DNA of 44,941 nucleotides, taken from contig QEVP01000019.1 in the NCBI GenBank assembly GCA_003576765.1, positions 1-44,941 on the forward strand, read 5' to 3'. Below, piece after piece: positions 19,120-31,127 of this stretch (positions are counted from its first letter, which is position 1; every line of letters starts with the position of its first letter). Source of the stretch: Pseudomonadota bacterium. Its GTDB lineage: Bacteria > Pseudomonadota > Alphaproteobacteria > Rhizobiales > Xanthobacteraceae. A program made the position numbers and the translations under genes. Under the pieces are notes generated by a model that was given only the letters and a program-made list of their open reading frames with translations, searched no databases and was not told the DNA's origin.

Positions 19120-19974
19120 CTAGCTGCGTCCGTCGCCGGTCGCGGCCGCCTTGGCCAGTTGGTCGAATGCCATCAGCGTGCGCATCAGGGCCTCGAAATC
19201 GCCGAGCGCCACCATGTTGGGACCGTCGGACGGCGCATGGTCGGGGTCGGGATGGGTCTCGATGAACACGCCGGCGACGCCCACCGCCACCGCCGCGCGC
19301 GCCAGAACCGGCACAAACTCGCGCTCGCCGCCGGACGAGGTGCCTTTGCCGCCCGGCTGCTGCACCGAATGGGTAGCGTCGAAGATCACCGGCGCGCCGG
19401 TGGTACGCTTGAGGATCGGCAGCGCCCGCATGTCGGAGACGAGCGTATTGTAGCCGAACGACGCGCCGCGCTCGGTGACCAGCACATTGGCATTGCCGGC
19501 CCCGGTCAGCTTGGCGACGACATTGGCCATGTCCCACGGCGCGAGGAACTGCCCCTTCTTGACGTTGACGGTCCGGCCGGTCGCCGCCGCCGCCAGCAGG
19601 AGATCGGTCTGCCGGCATAGGAAGGCGGGGATTTGCAGAATATCGACCGCCTCCGCGACGGCCGCGCATTGGCCCGCCTCGTGGACGTCGGTCAAGACCG
19701 GCAGTCCGAGCGTCTCGCGGATCTCGGCGAACACCGGCAGCGCCGCCTTGAGGCCGACGCCGCGCGCGGCCGTGGCGCTGGTGCGGTTGGCCTTGTCGAA
19801 CGAGGTCTTGTAGACGAGGCCGAGGCCGAGCCGGCCGGCGATCTCCTTGAGCGCGGCGGCGGTCTCCAGCGCGTGCGCCCGGCTCTCCATCTGGCACGGC
19901 CCGGCGATCACCGCGAGCGGCAGATCGTTGCCGAACCGCACGGCGCCGACGTCGACCTGGGGATTGGCGTTCAA
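19120..19974 (-). CDS. kdsA: 3-deoxy-D-manno-octulosonate 8-phosphate synthase
   Basis: 284 residues. It condenses arabinose 5-phosphate with phosphoenolpyruvate to Kdo8P for the LPS inner core. Motifs: [77 protein letters not shown] and [18 protein letters not shown]. The asparagine in KANRTS and the GPCQMES start of the core are typical. The best start is TTG at 19972-19974, with GGAG six bases upstream; no ATG in this frame lies before the conserved core. The frame is open further upstream but that extension is arginine-rich. PEP for the reaction comes from enolase, encoded nearby. Confidence 0.94.
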   Translation of the reverse strand: MNANPQVDVGAVRFGNDLPLAVIAGPCQMESRAHALETAAALKEIAGRLGLGLVYKTSFDKANRTSATAARGVGLKAALPVFAEIRETLGLPVLTDVHEAGQCAAVAEAVDILQIPAFLCRQTDLLLAAAATGRTVNVKKGQFLAPWDMANVVAKLTGAGNANVLVTERGASFGYNTLVSDMRALPILKRTTGAPVIFDATHSVQQPGGKGTSSGGEREFVPVLARAAVAVGVAGVFIETHPDPDHAPSDGPNMVALGDFEALMRTLMAFDQLAKAAATGDGRS

Positions 19975-20293
19975 CCGGGGCTCCACGCGGGGCCTTTCCA
20001 AGGATGGCGGGATGGATTCGCCCTGCCGCCTCGACGGCGGGCGGTCCACCAACCGCTGCTTCAGAATTGCACGCTTTAGGCTACGCAGGGGCGGATTGGA
20101 AGGCGAGCGGGGCTGCGGAAGCAACGTATCGCCCTGCACCACATGCAGAGCGCGGCGGCGCTTCCTATCCCGCCGAACGGTAGTTTGCGGCACGAAGCGG
20201 ACCGCCGGCGAGATGCGCTTCCGCCTGAAGTGAAGTACCATGGCACCGTGCCATCGCCGATGCACAGGCATATGGGGCAAGTGGGAGCCAACG
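19975..20293. other. Divergent region between kdsA and the hydrolase gene
   Basis: 319 bases holding both promoters and no convincing gene. The only structure I see is the inverted repeat ATGGCAC-C-GTGCCAT at 20240-20254, about 40 bases before the hydrolase start; it could be an operator, but is short. Confidence 0.4.
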
Positions 20294-21088
20294 ATGGAGC
20301 CGGGGTTGAAAGCCATCTTGCGCGGTCTGTTGGGCGGCGTTCTGGTGCTGGCCGCAAGCGCCACGTCGGCCGTCTGCGCCGAGCGGTGGGGCGTCGTGCT
20401 CCTGCACGGCAAATCCGGCAGCGAAAACCAGCTCGCGCTTTACGACAAGCCGCTCGCGGCCATGGGATTTTTGAGCGCCCGGCCGCAGATGTGCTGGTCG
20501 CGGCAGCGCATCTACGACAAGCCCTACCTCGACTGCCTCGGCGCCATCGACGAGGCCATCGCCTCGCTCAAGGCGCGCGGCGTGGCCCGGATCGTCATTG
20601 CCGGCCAGAGCCTCGGCGCCAACGCGGCGCTTGCCTACGCCGCCCTGCACGACAAGGAGGTCGCCGGCGTGATCGCGCTCGCTCCGGCGCACTACCCCGA
20701 GTTCATCTCGAAACGGCCGGAGATCGCGGGCGAGATCGAGCGCGCCCGGCAGCTCACCGCGTCGGGCCAGGGCGAGCGCAAAACGACGTTCACCGATATC
20801 AACGGCGGCGTGGCGATCACGGTCAACGCCACACCCAAAACCTATCTCAGCTTTCTGGCGTCCGACTCGCCGAGCGTGATGCCTGGCAACGCCGCCCGGC
20901 TGAAAGTCCCGCTGCTGGTGGTGTCCGGGACCAAGGACAAATCGCAGCGCGGCAAGGACTACATCTTCGGCCACGCGCCGGCCCATGCGATGAACCGCTA
21001 CGTGACGGTCGCGGCCGACCACCGCGATACCCCGAAAGCCGGGCGCGAGGCCGTGCTGACGTGGCTGCGCGATCTGCAGGGGAAATAG
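20294..21088 (+). CDS. Secreted alpha/beta hydrolase
   Basis: 264 residues from ATG 20294, preceded by GGGAG at good spacing; a start 18 codons upstream is possible but would mask the signal peptide. The N-terminus ([20 protein letters not shown], then [10 protein letters not shown]) is a typical signal peptide ending near residue 29. Then come VVLLHGKSG (oxyanion strand), the nucleophile elbow GQSLG with Ser106, a probable acid in [12 protein letters not shown], and a probable catalytic His in VAADHRDTP. The fold is alpha/beta hydrolase acting in the periplasm or outside. The substrate is unknown. It is a single gene between kdsA and pyrG. Confidence 0.8.
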   Translation: MEPGLKAILRGLLGGVLVLAASATSAVCAERWGVVLLHGKSGSENQLALYDKPLAAMGFLSARPQMCWSRQRIYDKPYLDCLGAIDEAIASLKARGVARIVIAGQSLGANAALAYAALHDKEVAGVIALAPAHYPEFISKRPEIAGEIERARQLTASGQGERKTTFTDINGGVAITVNATPKTYLSFLASDSPSVMPGNAARLKVPLLVVSGTKDKSQRGKDYIFGHAPAHAMNRYVTVAADHRDTPKAGREAVLTWLRDLQGK

Positions 21089-21127
21089 CGTAGCCGTCGC
21101 TCGCCCGCGAAGAGCGAATGCGGCGGA

Positions 21128-22762
<1,635 letters not shown>

Positions 22763-22918
22763 CTACCTTTACCGCGCGAGCCGCGATTCGCAAAAACCAA
22801 ATGCCGCCTGCCACAGGTTTCTGCGAATGCAGCCGCGGCAAACGGAAACGTCAGATTTTCAATGCCGTTGGCGGCGCCTTTGCAAGTCGCCCGGTAACCG
22901 CCGGCCGGCGCTCCGTCG

Positions 22919-23296
22919 CTATTGCGAGCGCGGTGCCTGGGGCGCCGCCGGCGCCTGCTCCTGCTGCTTGAGCGAATCGAGCACGCCCCCGCCCTGCCCG
23001 AGCGGCGGCGACGGCGTACCCGGCTGGGTGATCGGCGCGGACGATCCGTCGATGATCGAGCTTGGCGCGCGCTGGTGGCCGGCGAGCCACGACAGCAGCA
23101 GGCTGGTGACGAAGAAGATCGCCGCCAGAATAGCGGTGGTCCGGGTCAGCAGGTTGGAGGTGCCGCGGCTCGACATGAAGCCGCCGCCGCCCCCGCCGCC
23201 GATGCCGAGGCCGCCGCCTTCGGAACGCTGCACCAGAATCACGCCGGTGAGCGCCAGCACGATGATCAGGTGGATGACGATAATAACGCTTTGCAT
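22919..23296 (-). CDS. secG: Preprotein translocase subunit SecG
   Basis: 125 residues from ATG 23294-23296; an in-frame ATG seven codons upstream is possible. Two membrane helices (SVIIVIHLIIVLALTGVILVQ at 3-23, and AILAAIFFVTSLLLSWLAG at about 55-73) flank the conserved QRSEGGGLGIGGGGGGGFMSSRG loop. A Pro/Gln/Ala-rich C-terminal tail follows. SecG assists SecYE in protein export. It sits between tpiA and pyrG on the minus strand. Confidence 0.93.
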   Translation of the reverse strand: MQSVIIVIHLIIVLALTGVILVQRSEGGGLGIGGGGGGGFMSSRGTSNLLTRTTAILAAIFFVTSLLLSWLAGHQRAPSSIIDGSSAPITQPGTPSPPLGQGGGVLDSLKQQEQAPAAPQAPRSQ

Positions 23297-23409
23297 AGGG
23301 TCCGTTCCATCGCGCACGATCCGGGCGGCAGCGTAACGGGCGCGCGCGGCGAACCTGAGGCGAAGAGTGAAGTCGCGCGGTCTCTACACGATCGCCGCCG
23401 CCAAGACCA

Positions 23410-23430
23410 CCCCGGACAGGATGGCCGGGG
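23410..23430 (-). terminator. Weak hairpin downstream of tpiA
   Basis: CCCCGG (23410-23415) and CCGGGG (23425-23430) form a 6-bp stem with a 9-base loop, 17 bases after the tpiA stop. There is no T-run, so it is at best a pausing or Rho-assisted site. Confidence 0.25.
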
Positions 23431-23446
23431 CATGCGAAACGTCGGC

Positions 23447-24205
23447 TCAGGCCGGGCAGGCGTTGGCGATGGCGAGGAAATCGTCGGCCTTGAGGCTGGC
23501 GCCACCGACCAGCGCGCCATCGACGTCGGCGGCGCCAAGCAGTTCAGCGGCATTGGCCGGCTTGACCGAGCCGCCGTAAAGGATGCGGATGCCACCCGCC
23601 TCGCCGCTGAACCGCTCTCTTAATTTTGACCTGATAAACCCATGAACTTCCGCGACATCTTCCGTCGTCGGCGTACGCCCGGTGCCAATCGCCCAGACCG
23701 GCTCGTAGGCCACCACCAGACTGGCCGCGGTGGCGCCATCGGGCAGCGATCCCGCGATCTGGTCGCCGACCACCGCCAGCGTGCGCCCGGCATCGCGGTC
23801 CGCCGCCGTTTCGCCGACGCAGACGATGGCCGTCAGGCCGGCGCGCCAGACCGCCTCCGCCTTGACCCTGACGACATCGCTGGTTTCGCCGTGGTCGGCG
23901 CGCCGCTCCGAGTGTCCGACAATGACCGCGACCGCGCCGGCATCGGCCATCATCTCGGCGGACAGGTCGCCGGTATGGGCGCCAGCCGCCGCCGCGTGGC
24001 AATCCTGGCCGCCGGCCCTGACCTTCGAGCCGAGCAGCACCGCCGAGGCGGCAAACAACAGCGTCGCCGGCGGGCACACCAGCAGATCGGCGCGGCGCCA
24101 GAGGTCGCCCGCCCCTTGGGCGATCTTGCCGATCTCCGCGATCTGGGCTCTCAGGCCGTTCATCTTCCAGTTGCCCGCAATCAGCGGGCGGCGCGTGCGC
24201 GTCAT
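23447..24205 (-). CDS. tpiA: Triosephosphate isomerase
   Basis: 252 residues. Catalytic residues are visible: Lys14 in GNWKMNG, His98 in VGHSERR, and Glu169 in [13 protein letters not shown]; the C-terminal phosphate loop [12 protein letters not shown] is also present. It interconverts dihydroxyacetone phosphate and glyceraldehyde 3-phosphate. The frame opens directly on [15 protein letters not shown], so the start is clear. It heads the minus-strand group with secG and pyrG and is divergent from the ppiD-like gene (about 200 bases). Confidence 0.97.
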   Translation of the reverse strand: MTRTRRPLIAGNWKMNGLRAQIAEIGKIAQGAGDLWRRADLLVCPPATLLFAASAVLLGSKVRAGGQDCHAAAAGAHTGDLSAEMMADAGAVAVIVGHSERRADHGETSDVVRVKAEAVWRAGLTAIVCVGETAADRDAGRTLAVVGDQIAGSLPDGATAASLVVAYEPVWAIGTGRTPTTEDVAEVHGFIRSKLRERFSGEAGGIRILYGGSVKPANAAELLGAADVDGALVGGASLKADDFLAIANACPA

Positions 24206-24407
24206 GACCGTCCCTCGCCTGGCCGCAATGTTCCGATGGCCCGTCGGCTTCGGCTACCAGAGTGTACGGTGCGGCTCAAGATGCGGCACCTCGCAGGTTG
24301 CGACCCCCCATGGGGCATTTTATAAGCCGCACACGATCCTCCACCGGCCCCGCGCCATGACGACCGCCGCCCCCGGCCCGCCGGGAGCCGCCAGAGGCAG
24401 ACCATCC

Positions 24408-26306
24408 ATGCTCCGCAACATCAATAAACTGTCGTCGAACTGGCTCGGCAAGGTCGTCATGTGGACCGTGATGGGCATCCTCAGCATCAGCTTCGCGGTG
24501 TGGGGCATCGGCGACATTTTCCGTGGCTTCGGGCAATCGACCTTCGCCACCATCGGCAGCACCGAGATTTCCGTCGAGCAGTTCCGCCAGCTCTATACCG
24601 ACCGCCTGCAGCAGATCGGCCGGCAGATCGGGCGGCCGCTGACGCCGGACCAGGCGCGCGCCTTCGGCGTCGACCGCCAGGTACTGCAACAGGTCGTCGG
24701 CGAGACCGTGCTCAACGAGGAGGCCAAGCGGCTCGGGCTCGCCCAGTCGAACGCCGACGTCGTGCGGCGGATTTCGCAGGACCCGACCTTCCAGGGTGTC
24801 AACGGCAGCTTCGATCCTGCCCGCTTTGCGCAAATCATCCGGCAGGCCGGCTACACCGAGCAGCGCTACGTCGCCGAACAGCGCAGCGCCGCGCTGCGCG
24901 GCCAGATCACCGGCACCATCACCACTGGCGCCGCCCCCTCCACCACCCTGACCGAGGCCATCGACCGCTTCCAGAACGAGCAGCGCTCGATCGCCTACGT
25001 CCGGCTCGGCGCGGCGCAGGCGGGCACCATCGAGACGCCGAACCAGGAGACGCTGGAGAGCTATTTCAACGACAACAAGCCGGTGTTCCGCGCCCCCGAA
25101 TACCGCAAGGTTTCAATCGTCGAGGTCACCCCCGACAGCATCGCAAAATGGACCCAGGTGTCGGACGCCGATGCCCGCAAGGCGTTCGAGCAACAGAAGG
25201 ACAAGTACGCCAAGCCGGAGCGGCGCGAGATTTCGCAGATCGTGTTTCCGACCGCCGACGAGGCCCGCGCCGCGCGCGAGCGGCTCGTCGCCGGGGCGGC
25301 ATTCGCCGACATCGCCAAGGAGCGCAACCTCGCCGCCTCCGACGTCGAGCTCGGGCTGATGGCCAAATCGGAGATCGCCGACCCGGCGGTCGCCGATGCC
25401 GTGTTCAAGCTGCCGGAGAACGAGATCAGCCAGCCGATCGCCGGCACCTTCGGCGTGACGCTGGCCAAGGTCACGAAAATCGAGGCCGGCACCACGCCGA
25501 GCTATGAGTCCGTTGCCGCCGAGATCAAGCGCGGACTGGCGCTCGACCAGGCCCGCGCCTCCGTCGAGGACATCCGCAACAAGATGGAGGACGAACGCGG
25601 CGGCGGCGCCAACGTCGCCGAGGCCGCCAAGAAGCTCGGCCTCACCGCCACCACCATCGAGGCGATGGACCGCTCCGGGCGCGGGCCCGACGGCCAGCCG
25701 GTCGCCAGCCTGCCGCAAGGCACCGACATCGTCGCCGAGGCGTTCGAGAGCGACGTCGGCGTTGAGACCGATCCCATCGCCTACCAGGGCGGCTATATCT
25801 GGTTCGAGGTGCTGGGCATCACCCCCTCGCGCGAGCGCACGTTCGACGAGGTCAAGGCCGAGGTCGAAACGCGCTGGCAAGCCGAGCAGGTGGCAAGCCG
25901 GCTGCGCGACAAGGCCAAGGAACTGGCCGCCAAGATCGATGGCGGCGCGGCACTGGCCACCGAGGCCGCCGCGGCCGGGCTGACGGTCGAAACCGCGGAC
26001 AAGTTCAAGCGCACCGACAAGGTCGCCGGGCTGTCGGAAGCCGCGGTGCGCGCCGTGTTCCGCACCGCCAAGGGCAGCGCCGGCGAGGCCGAGGGCGACG
26101 GCGGCGCGCGCGTGGTTTTTCAGGTCAACGACATCATCACTCCGGCCTTCGACGCCAATGCCGAGACGACCAAGACGCTCAAGGAGACGCTGCGGCGGAT
26201 GATCGACGACGAGCAGATCAACGCCCATCTTGCAAAACTTCGCAACGAGCTTGGCGTCACCGTCAACCAGGCGGCGTTCGCGCAAGTGACCGGCGCCAAC
26301 CAGTGA
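24408..26306 (+). CDS. PpiD-like membrane-anchored periplasmic peptidyl-prolyl isomerase/chaperone
   Basis: 632 residues from ATG 24408 (GAGGCAG upstream); an ATG 17 codons upstream is in frame but less likely. A short cytoplasmic N-terminus ([15 protein letters not shown]) precedes one membrane helix ([20 protein letters not shown], about 16-35). Then comes a SurA/PpiD-type N-terminal chaperone segment ([20 protein letters not shown] to about 160) and a parvulin-like domain around 270-360 ([56 protein letters not shown]). It should help fold outer-membrane proteins after SecYEG export. The final third is a long helical region. It lies directly before trpD. Confidence 0.88.
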   Translation: MLRNINKLSSNWLGKVVMWTVMGILSISFAVWGIGDIFRGFGQSTFATIGSTEISVEQFRQLYTDRLQQIGRQIGRPLTPDQARAFGVDRQVLQQVVGETVLNEEAKRLGLAQSNADVVRRISQDPTFQGVNGSFDPARFAQIIRQAGYTEQRYVAEQRSAALRGQITGTITTGAAPSTTLTEAIDRFQNEQRSIAYVRLGAAQAGTIETPNQETLESYFNDNKPVFRAPEYRKVSIVEVTPDSIAKWTQVSDADARKAFEQQKDKYAKPERREISQIVFPTADEARAARERLVAGAAFADIAKERNLAASDVELGLMAKSEIADPAVADAVFKLPENEISQPIAGTFGVTLAKVTKIEAGTTPSYESVAAEIKRGLALDQARASVEDIRNKMEDERGGGANVAEAAKKLGLTATTIEAMDRSGRGPDGQPVASLPQGTDIVAEAFESDVGVETDPIAYQGGYIWFEVLGITPSRERTFDEVKAEVETRWQAEQVASRLRDKAKELAAKIDGGAALATEAAAAGLTVETADKFKRTDKVAGLSEAAVRAVFRTAKGSAGEAEGDGGARVVFQVNDIITPAFDANAETTKTLKETLRRMIDDEQINAHLAKLRNELGVTVNQAAFAQVTGANQ

Positions 26307-26391
26307 TGCCTCCTCCGCTTTCCCCTTCCCGTCAAAATGGTCTAAGACCGATACGGGCGGCGGTCGCAGCGCCGCTCTTTCGCAGGTTCGC

Positions 26392-27405
26392 ATGAACGAT
26401 TTCAAAGCCCTGATCGGCAAGGTCGCAACCGGTGCCGCGCTGACGCGCGAGGAAGCCGCTTCCGCCTTCGACGCCATGATGTCCGGCGAGGCAACGCCCT
26501 CGCAGATGGGCGCGCTGCTGATGGGCTTGCGCGTGCGCGGCGAGACCGTGGACGAGATCACCGGCGCGGTAACCGCGATGCGCGCCAAAATGCTGCCGGT
26601 CACGGCACCGGCCGGCGCTATCGACATCGTCGGCACCGGCGGCGACGGCTCGGGCTCCGTCAACGTCTCGACCTGCGCCGCCTTCATCGCTGCCGGCAGC
26701 GGCGTCGTGGTTGCCAAGCACGGCAATCGGGCGCTGTCGTCGCGCTCCGGCGCCGCCGATGTGCTGACCGCGCTCGGCGTCAAGGTGGACATCGCCCCCG
26801 AGGCGGTCGGCCGCGTCATCGCCGACGCCGGCATCGGCTTCATGTTCGCGCCAACCCATCATCCGGCCATGAAGAACGTCGGCCCGACGCGGGTCGAACT
26901 CGCCACCCGCACCATCTTCAACCTGCTCGGGCCGCTGTCCAACCCAGCCGGCGTCACCCGGCTGATGGTCGGCGTGTTCTCGCGGCAGTGGGTCAGACCG
27001 CTGGCCGAGGTGCTGAAGAACCTCGGCGCCGAAGCGGCATGGGTGGTGCACGGCTCGGACGGCCTCGACGAGATCACGCTGACCGGCCCGACCTATGTCG
27101 CAGCACTTGAAAACGGCACCATCCGCGAGTTCGAGATCGGACCCGCCGACGCCGGCCTGCCGCTGGCCACCAGCGCCGACCTCAAGGGCGGCGACGCCGC
27201 CGCCAATGCGGCGGCGCTGACCGCCGTGCTCGACGGCAAGCCGGGCGCCTATCGCAACGTGGCGCTGCTCAATGCGGCCGCGGCGCTGGTCGTCGCCGGC
27301 CGTGCCAAAACCCTCGCAGATGGCGTGGCGCTTGCCACGCAATCCCTCGATTCCGGCGCGGCGCGGACGCGGCTCGACCGCCTCCTTGCCGCCAGCAACG
27401 CCTGA
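26392..27405 (+). CDS. trpD: Anthranilate phosphoribosyltransferase
   Basis: 337 residues, usual for TrpD. Motifs: the PRPP-binding [58 protein letters not shown] and [11 protein letters not shown]. It joins anthranilate to PRPP, the second committed step of tryptophan synthesis. The ATG at 26392 fits the family N-terminus ([22 protein letters not shown]). The gene is first in a tight run trpD-trpC-moaC-moeA. The glutamine amidotransferase trpG is not adjacent. Confidence 0.97.
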   Translation: MNDFKALIGKVATGAALTREEAASAFDAMMSGEATPSQMGALLMGLRVRGETVDEITGAVTAMRAKMLPVTAPAGAIDIVGTGGDGSGSVNVSTCAAFIAAGSGVVVAKHGNRALSSRSGAADVLTALGVKVDIAPEAVGRVIADAGIGFMFAPTHHPAMKNVGPTRVELATRTIFNLLGPLSNPAGVTRLMVGVFSRQWVRPLAEVLKNLGAEAAWVVHGSDGLDEITLTGPTYVAALENGTIREFEIGPADAGLPLATSADLKGGDAAANAAALTAVLDGKPGAYRNVALLNAAAALVVAGRAKTLADGVALATQSLDSGAARTRLDRLLAASNA

Positions 27406-27415
27406 CGGTCGCCCC

Positions 27416-28231
27416 ATGTCGGATATCCTCGCACGCATCGAAGCCTACAAGCGCGAGGAGATCGCCGCGGCCAAGGCCGCGCGCCCGCTCGCCGAAGTGC
27501 GTGCCGCGGCCGAAGCCGCACCGGCGCCGCGCGGCTTTGCCGATGCGCTGCGCCGCCGCATCGACAAGGCCGAAGCTGCGCTGATTGCCGAGATCAAGAA
27601 AGCCTCGCCGTCGCGCGGGCTGATCCGCGCCGACTTCGACCCGCCGGCGCTGGCGCGCGCCTACGAGGCGGGCGGCGCGGCGTGCCTGTCCGTTCTCACC
27701 GACGCGCCGTCGTTTCAGGGCCACCCCGATTTCCTCGTCGCGGCGCGCGCGGCGACCGCGCTGCCGGTGCTGCGCAAGGACTTCATGTACGACGCCTATC
27801 AGGTGTTCGAGGCACGCGCCTGGGGAGCCGACTGCATCCTGATCATCCTCGCGGCCCTCGACGATACCGACGCCAAGGGGCTGGAGGATACCGCGCTGGC
27901 GCTCGGCATGGACGTGCTGCTGGAAGTCCACGACGAGGCTGAACTGGAGCGTGCGCTGCGGCTGCGCTCGCCGTTGATCGGCGTCAACAACCGCAACCTG
28001 CGCAGTTTCGAGACGACGCTTGCGACCAGCGAGCGGCTCGCGCCGCTGATCCCGTCCGACCGCATCGCGGTCGGCGAAAGCGGTATCTTCACGCCGGCCG
28101 ATATCGCGCGGCTCGCCGCCGTTGGCATCCGCGCCTATCTCGTCGGCGAGAGCCTGATGCGGCAGGCGGACGTCACCGCGGCGACGCGCGCGCTGCTTGC
28201 GCGCGACGGCACCGCCCCGTCGGGACGCTAG
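27416..28231 (+). CDS. trpC: Indole-3-glycerol phosphate synthase
   Basis: 271 residues, single-domain TrpC. The start at 27416 ([20 protein letters not shown]) matches the family; the frame is open upstream inside trpD. Catalytic features: [10 protein letters not shown] with the active-site Lys, [34 protein letters not shown] and AVGESGIF. It closes the indole ring from carboxyphenylamino-deoxyribulose 5-phosphate. It begins 10 bases after trpD and ends three bases before moaC. Confidence 0.97.
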   Translation: MSDILARIEAYKREEIAAAKAARPLAEVRAAAEAAPAPRGFADALRRRIDKAEAALIAEIKKASPSRGLIRADFDPPALARAYEAGGAACLSVLTDAPSFQGHPDFLVAARAATALPVLRKDFMYDAYQVFEARAWGADCILIILAALDDTDAKGLEDTALALGMDVLLEVHDEAELERALRLRSPLIGVNNRNLRSFETTLATSERLAPLIPSDRIAVGESGIFTPADIARLAAVGIRAYLVGESLMRQADVTAATRALLARDGTAPSGR

Positions 28232-28234
28232 GCT

Positions 28235-28735
28235 ATGGCGCGCCGGGCGAAACAGGCCGCCCTCACCCATCTCGACGCAAAAGGCGCCGCGCGCATGGTC
28301 GATGTCTCGGCCAAGGCGCCGACGATGCGCGAGGCGGTTGCCGAAGGCGCCATCGTGATGAGCCCCGCAACACTCGATCTCATCGTCTCCGGCACCGCCG
28401 CCAAGGGCGACGTGCTGGCGACCGCGCGCATCGCCGGCATCATGGCCGCCAAGCGCACTGCCGAGTTGATCCCGCTGTGCCATCCGCTGGCGCTGTCGAA
28501 AGTGACGCTCGACATCACCCCCGACGCCGCACTCCCCGGCTGCCGCGTGCGCGCCACAGTCAAGGTGACGGGCCCGACCGGCGTCGAGATGGAAGCGCTC
28601 ACCGCGGTATCGGTGGCGTGCCTGACGATCTACGATATGATCAAAGCGGTCGAGCGCGCCGCCCGCATCGAGGGCATCCGCCTCGTCGAGAAGAAAGGCG
28701 GCAAATCCGGCCACTACCGGGCGTCTCCGCGATGA
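28235..28735 (+). CDS. moaC: Cyclic pyranopterin monophosphate synthase
   Basis: 166 residues. MoaC motifs: [38 protein letters not shown], and [24 protein letters not shown] with the catalytic Asp, ending in KKGGKSGHY. It makes cyclic pyranopterin monophosphate with MoaA, which is not encoded here. It overlaps the possible upstream start of moeA (ATGA). The trpC-moaC-moeA order is conserved in alphaproteobacteria. Confidence 0.96.
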   Translation: MARRAKQAALTHLDAKGAARMVDVSAKAPTMREAVAEGAIVMSPATLDLIVSGTAAKGDVLATARIAGIMAAKRTAELIPLCHPLALSKVTLDITPDAALPGCRVRATVKVTGPTGVEMEALTAVSVACLTIYDMIKAVERAARIEGIRLVEKKGGKSGHYRASPR

Positions 28736-28752
28736 ATGAAAGGACCGTCATC

Positions 28753-29976
28753 ATGGCCAGCAAGCGCGCGCTCACTCCGGTCGCCGAGGCGCTTGCCCGG
28801 GTGCTCGACGGGGCCGATGCGCTGCCCGAGGAGATGGTCGCGCTGGATGACGCCTATCATCGGGTGCTGGCGCGCGACGTCGCGGCGCTGCGCACGCAGC
28901 CACCCGAGGCGATGTCGGCAATGGACGGCTACGCGGTGCGGGCGCAGGACGCCTCCAGCGTGCCGGTGACACTGCGCGTGGCCGGCGAGGTCGCCGCGGG
29001 CCGCCCGTTCGACCGCGAGATCGGCAAGGGCGAGGCGATCCGCATCTTCACCGGCGGCGTGGTGCCGAAGGGCGCCGACGCCGTGGTGGTGCAGGAAGAC
29101 ACCACGCGGGACGGCGACACTGTCACCCTCAACGAAGCCGCCCGCCCCGGCCGCCACATCCGCCTCGCCGGCATCGACTTCCAAGAGGGCGATGTGCTGC
29201 TGCGCGCGGGCACCCGCTTGAACGAGCGCGACCTCGCGCTCGCCGCCGCGATGAACCATCCGCGGCTGCCGGTGCGGCGCCGCCCGAAGGTCGCCTTCCT
29301 CGCCACCGGCGACGAACTGGTGATTCCGGGCACCACCCCGAAGCCGGGCCAGATCGTGCATTCCAACGGCTACGCGCTGCGCGCACTGGCGCGCCGCGAG
29401 GGCGCCGAGGTGATCGATCTCGGCATCGCCCGCGATACGCTGGACGACACCCGCGCCAAAATCCGTCACGCCCGCGAGGGCGGCGCCGACGTTCTCATCA
29501 CCACCGGCGGTGCCTCGGTCGGCGACCACGACGTGGTCAAGCAGGCGCTGGAGGCCGAAGGGGTCGAGATCGCGTTCTGGCGCATCGCGTTGCGCCCCGG
29601 CAAACCGATGATGCACGGCCGCGGCGGGGCGATGCGGGTGATCGGCGTGCCGGGCAATCCGGCCTCGTCCTACATCTGCTCGTTCCTGTTCGCGGTGCCG
29701 CTGATCCGCGCGCTGTCCGGCCGCCGCGATGTCCATCAGGTCGCCGAGCACGCCATCCTCGGCGCCGACGTCGCCGCCAACGACCACCGCCAGGACTACC
29801 TGCGCGCGCGCCTGACGCTGACCGATAACGGTCCGCCGGTCGCAACGCCGGTGGACCAGCAGGATTCGTCGCTGCTCGGCAATCTGGCCGCGGCGCAGGT
29901 GCTGATCGTCCGCCCGCCGCACGCCCCGGCCGCCACCGCCGGCTCGCCCTGCGTGGTGTTCCGCCTGCCCGCGTAA
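28753..29976 (+). CDS. moeA: Molybdopterin molybdenumtransferase
   Basis: About 407 residues from ATG 28753, which has AAGGA nine bases upstream. An ATG at 28732 that overlaps the moaC stop (ATGA) would add seven residues. Motifs: AMSAMDGYAVRAQD, RIFTGGVVPKGADAVVVQED, AFLATGDELV, ITTGGASVGDHD, and VIGVPGNPASSYICSFLF. It inserts molybdate into adenylated molybdopterin, the last common step of Mo-cofactor synthesis. It is the last gene of the trpD-moeA run; lexA follows after 188 bases with its own promoter. Confidence 0.95.
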   Translation: MASKRALTPVAEALARVLDGADALPEEMVALDDAYHRVLARDVAALRTQPPEAMSAMDGYAVRAQDASSVPVTLRVAGEVAAGRPFDREIGKGEAIRIFTGGVVPKGADAVVVQEDTTRDGDTVTLNEAARPGRHIRLAGIDFQEGDVLLRAGTRLNERDLALAAAMNHPRLPVRRRPKVAFLATGDELVIPGTTPKPGQIVHSNGYALRALARREGAEVIDLGIARDTLDDTRAKIRHAREGGADVLITTGGASVGDHDVVKQALEAEGVEIAFWRIALRPGKPMMHGRGGAMRVIGVPGNPASSYICSFLFAVPLIRALSGRRDVHQVAEHAILGADVAANDHRQDYLRARLTLTDNGPPVATPVDQQDSSLLGNLAAAQVLIVRPPHAPAATAGSPCVVFRLPA

Positions 29977-30021
29977 AACTTTCCTCCGAGGATCGGCGCG
30001 CCGTTCACCGTAAATTAAGCG

Positions 30022-30049
30022 CTTGCGGAACACATATCGAACATATAGT
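30022..30049 (+). promoter_or_regulatory. Probable lexA promoter
   Basis: CTTGCG (30022-30027) and TATAGT (30044-30049) with 16 bases between them make a plausible -35/-10 pair. The LexA box fills the spacer. Assignment by eye; the actual start of transcription is unknown. Confidence 0.45.
30028..30042 (+). promoter_or_regulatory. LexA-binding SOS box upstream of lexA
   Basis: GAAC-ACATATC-GAAC is a perfect direct repeat with a 7-base spacer, the reverse complement of the GTTC-N7-GTTC operator known for alphaproteobacterial LexA. It lies 123 bases before the lexA start and within the likely promoter, so autorepression is expected. Confidence 0.85.
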
Positions 30050-30164
30050 GTATGTTCATGATTTGTCTTGAGCGGCGCCTTTTGTTTTGACCTGGGGTGC
30101 TTTGATTTGGGGCTACCGGTCGGCCGCTCAGGGCATGGGCACACGATCTGGGGGATCATCCGGG

Positions 30165-30860
30165 ATGCTGACACGCAAGCAGTTCGAGCTTCTTCGCTTC
30201 ATCAACGAGCGCCTGAAGGAAACGGGCGTCCCCCCCTCGTTCGACGAGATGAAGGACGCCCTCGACCTGCGCTCGAAGTCGGGCATCCACCGGCTGATCA
30301 CTGCGCTCGAGGAGCGCGGCTTCATCCGCCGCCTGCCCAACCGCGCCCGCGCCATCGAGGTGATCAAGCTGCCGGAGGTTCAGGCGGCGGGCGGCGGGCG
30401 GCGCGGCTTCACCCCGAGCATCATCGAGGGCAACCTCGGCAAGGTGCGGCCCGGCCCGGCAGCGGACGATGCCAGTCATCTGGTCGCCGTTCCGGTGATG
30501 GGACGGATCGCCGCCGGCACGCCGATCGAGGCGATCCAGACCCGCAGCCACACCATCAGCCTGCCGCCGGACATGCTGGGCGTCGGCGAGCACTATGCGC
30601 TCGAGGTGCGCGGCGATTCGATGATCGAGGCCGGCATCCTCGACGGCGACATGGCGCTGATCCAGCGCAGCGACGCCGCCGACACCGGCGACATTGTGGT
30701 GGCGCTGATCGACCAGGAGGAAGCGACGCTGAAGCGCTTCCGCCGGCGCGGCGCCTCGATCGCGCTGGAGCCGGCCAACACCGCATACGAGGTCCGCATC
30801 CTGCCGCCCAACCGGGTGCAGATTCAGGGCAAGCTGATCGGGCTGTACCGACGCTACTGA
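30165..30860 (+). CDS. lexA: LexA repressor
   Basis: 231 residues from ATG 30165; the frame is open 26 codons upstream but the family starts [17 protein letters not shown]. The winged-helix domain covers about 1-68 ([31 protein letters not shown]). The self-cleavage site is Ala117-Gly118 (GRIAAGTP). The catalytic pair is Ser152 (GDSMIEAGI) and Lys190 (ATLKRF). It represses the SOS regulon until RecA filaments stimulate its cleavage. The box in its promoter is of the alphaproteobacterial type. It is followed by a repeat region and the convergent comEC gene. Confidence 0.97.
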   Translation: MLTRKQFELLRFINERLKETGVPPSFDEMKDALDLRSKSGIHRLITALEERGFIRRLPNRARAIEVIKLPEVQAAGGGRRGFTPSIIEGNLGKVRPGPAADDASHLVAVPVMGRIAAGTPIEAIQTRSHTISLPPDMLGVGEHYALEVRGDSMIEAGILDGDMALIQRSDAADTGDIVVALIDQEEATLKRFRRRGASIALEPANTAYEVRILPPNRVQIQGKLIGLYRRY

Positions 30861-30893
30861 AGCGTTTTCTATTTTGACGGAAGCAGTTTGAGG

Positions 30894-31000
30894 CGTCATT
30901 GCCGGGCTTGACCCGGCAATCCATCCTTTTTCGAGAGGAAGATGGACCTCGGGCCCAAGCCCGCGGGTAACGATGGCGGGTCCGGCCATCCGTAATGACG
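30894..31000. repeat. Palindromic element A, copy 4
   Basis: Starts CGTCATT and ends AATGACG. The left arm is TTGCCGGG-CTTGA-CCCGGCAA; the middle pairs ATCCATC with GATGGA and has a GGGCCC-rich inner arm near 30948-30967. Lies 34 bases after the lexA stop. Confidence 0.75.
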
Positions 31001-31029
31001 AATGGGGATTTGTCGCAATCCCTCTTCGC

Positions 31030-31100
31030 CGCCATGGCCGGGTTTATCCCGGCCATCCACGTCTTGCCTGACTGAATTGCCATCAAGTCGTGGATGCCAC
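31030..31100. repeat. Palindromic element A, copy 5 (partial)
   Basis: Holds one arm (GGCCGGG-TTTAT-CCCGGCC) and the central stem (ATCCACGTCTTG, and CAAGTCGTGGAT) but lacks a clear second arm. It is close to the 3' end of comEC, so copies 4 and 5 together fill the gap between the convergent lexA and comEC genes. Confidence 0.65.
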
Positions 31101-31127
31101 GAACCTGTCAGAAGCAAAAACGCTCCA

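Noticed and set aside
20240..20254. ATGGCAC-C-GTGCCAT inverted repeat as an operator for the hydrolase gene
   Set aside because: Only seven base pairs per arm and no regulator nearby; kept as a note in the intergenic entry but not claimed.
23297..23446. A tRNA gene near secG, as found in some bacteria
   Set aside because: No cloverleaf, T-loop consensus or CCA end can be found between secG and tpiA.
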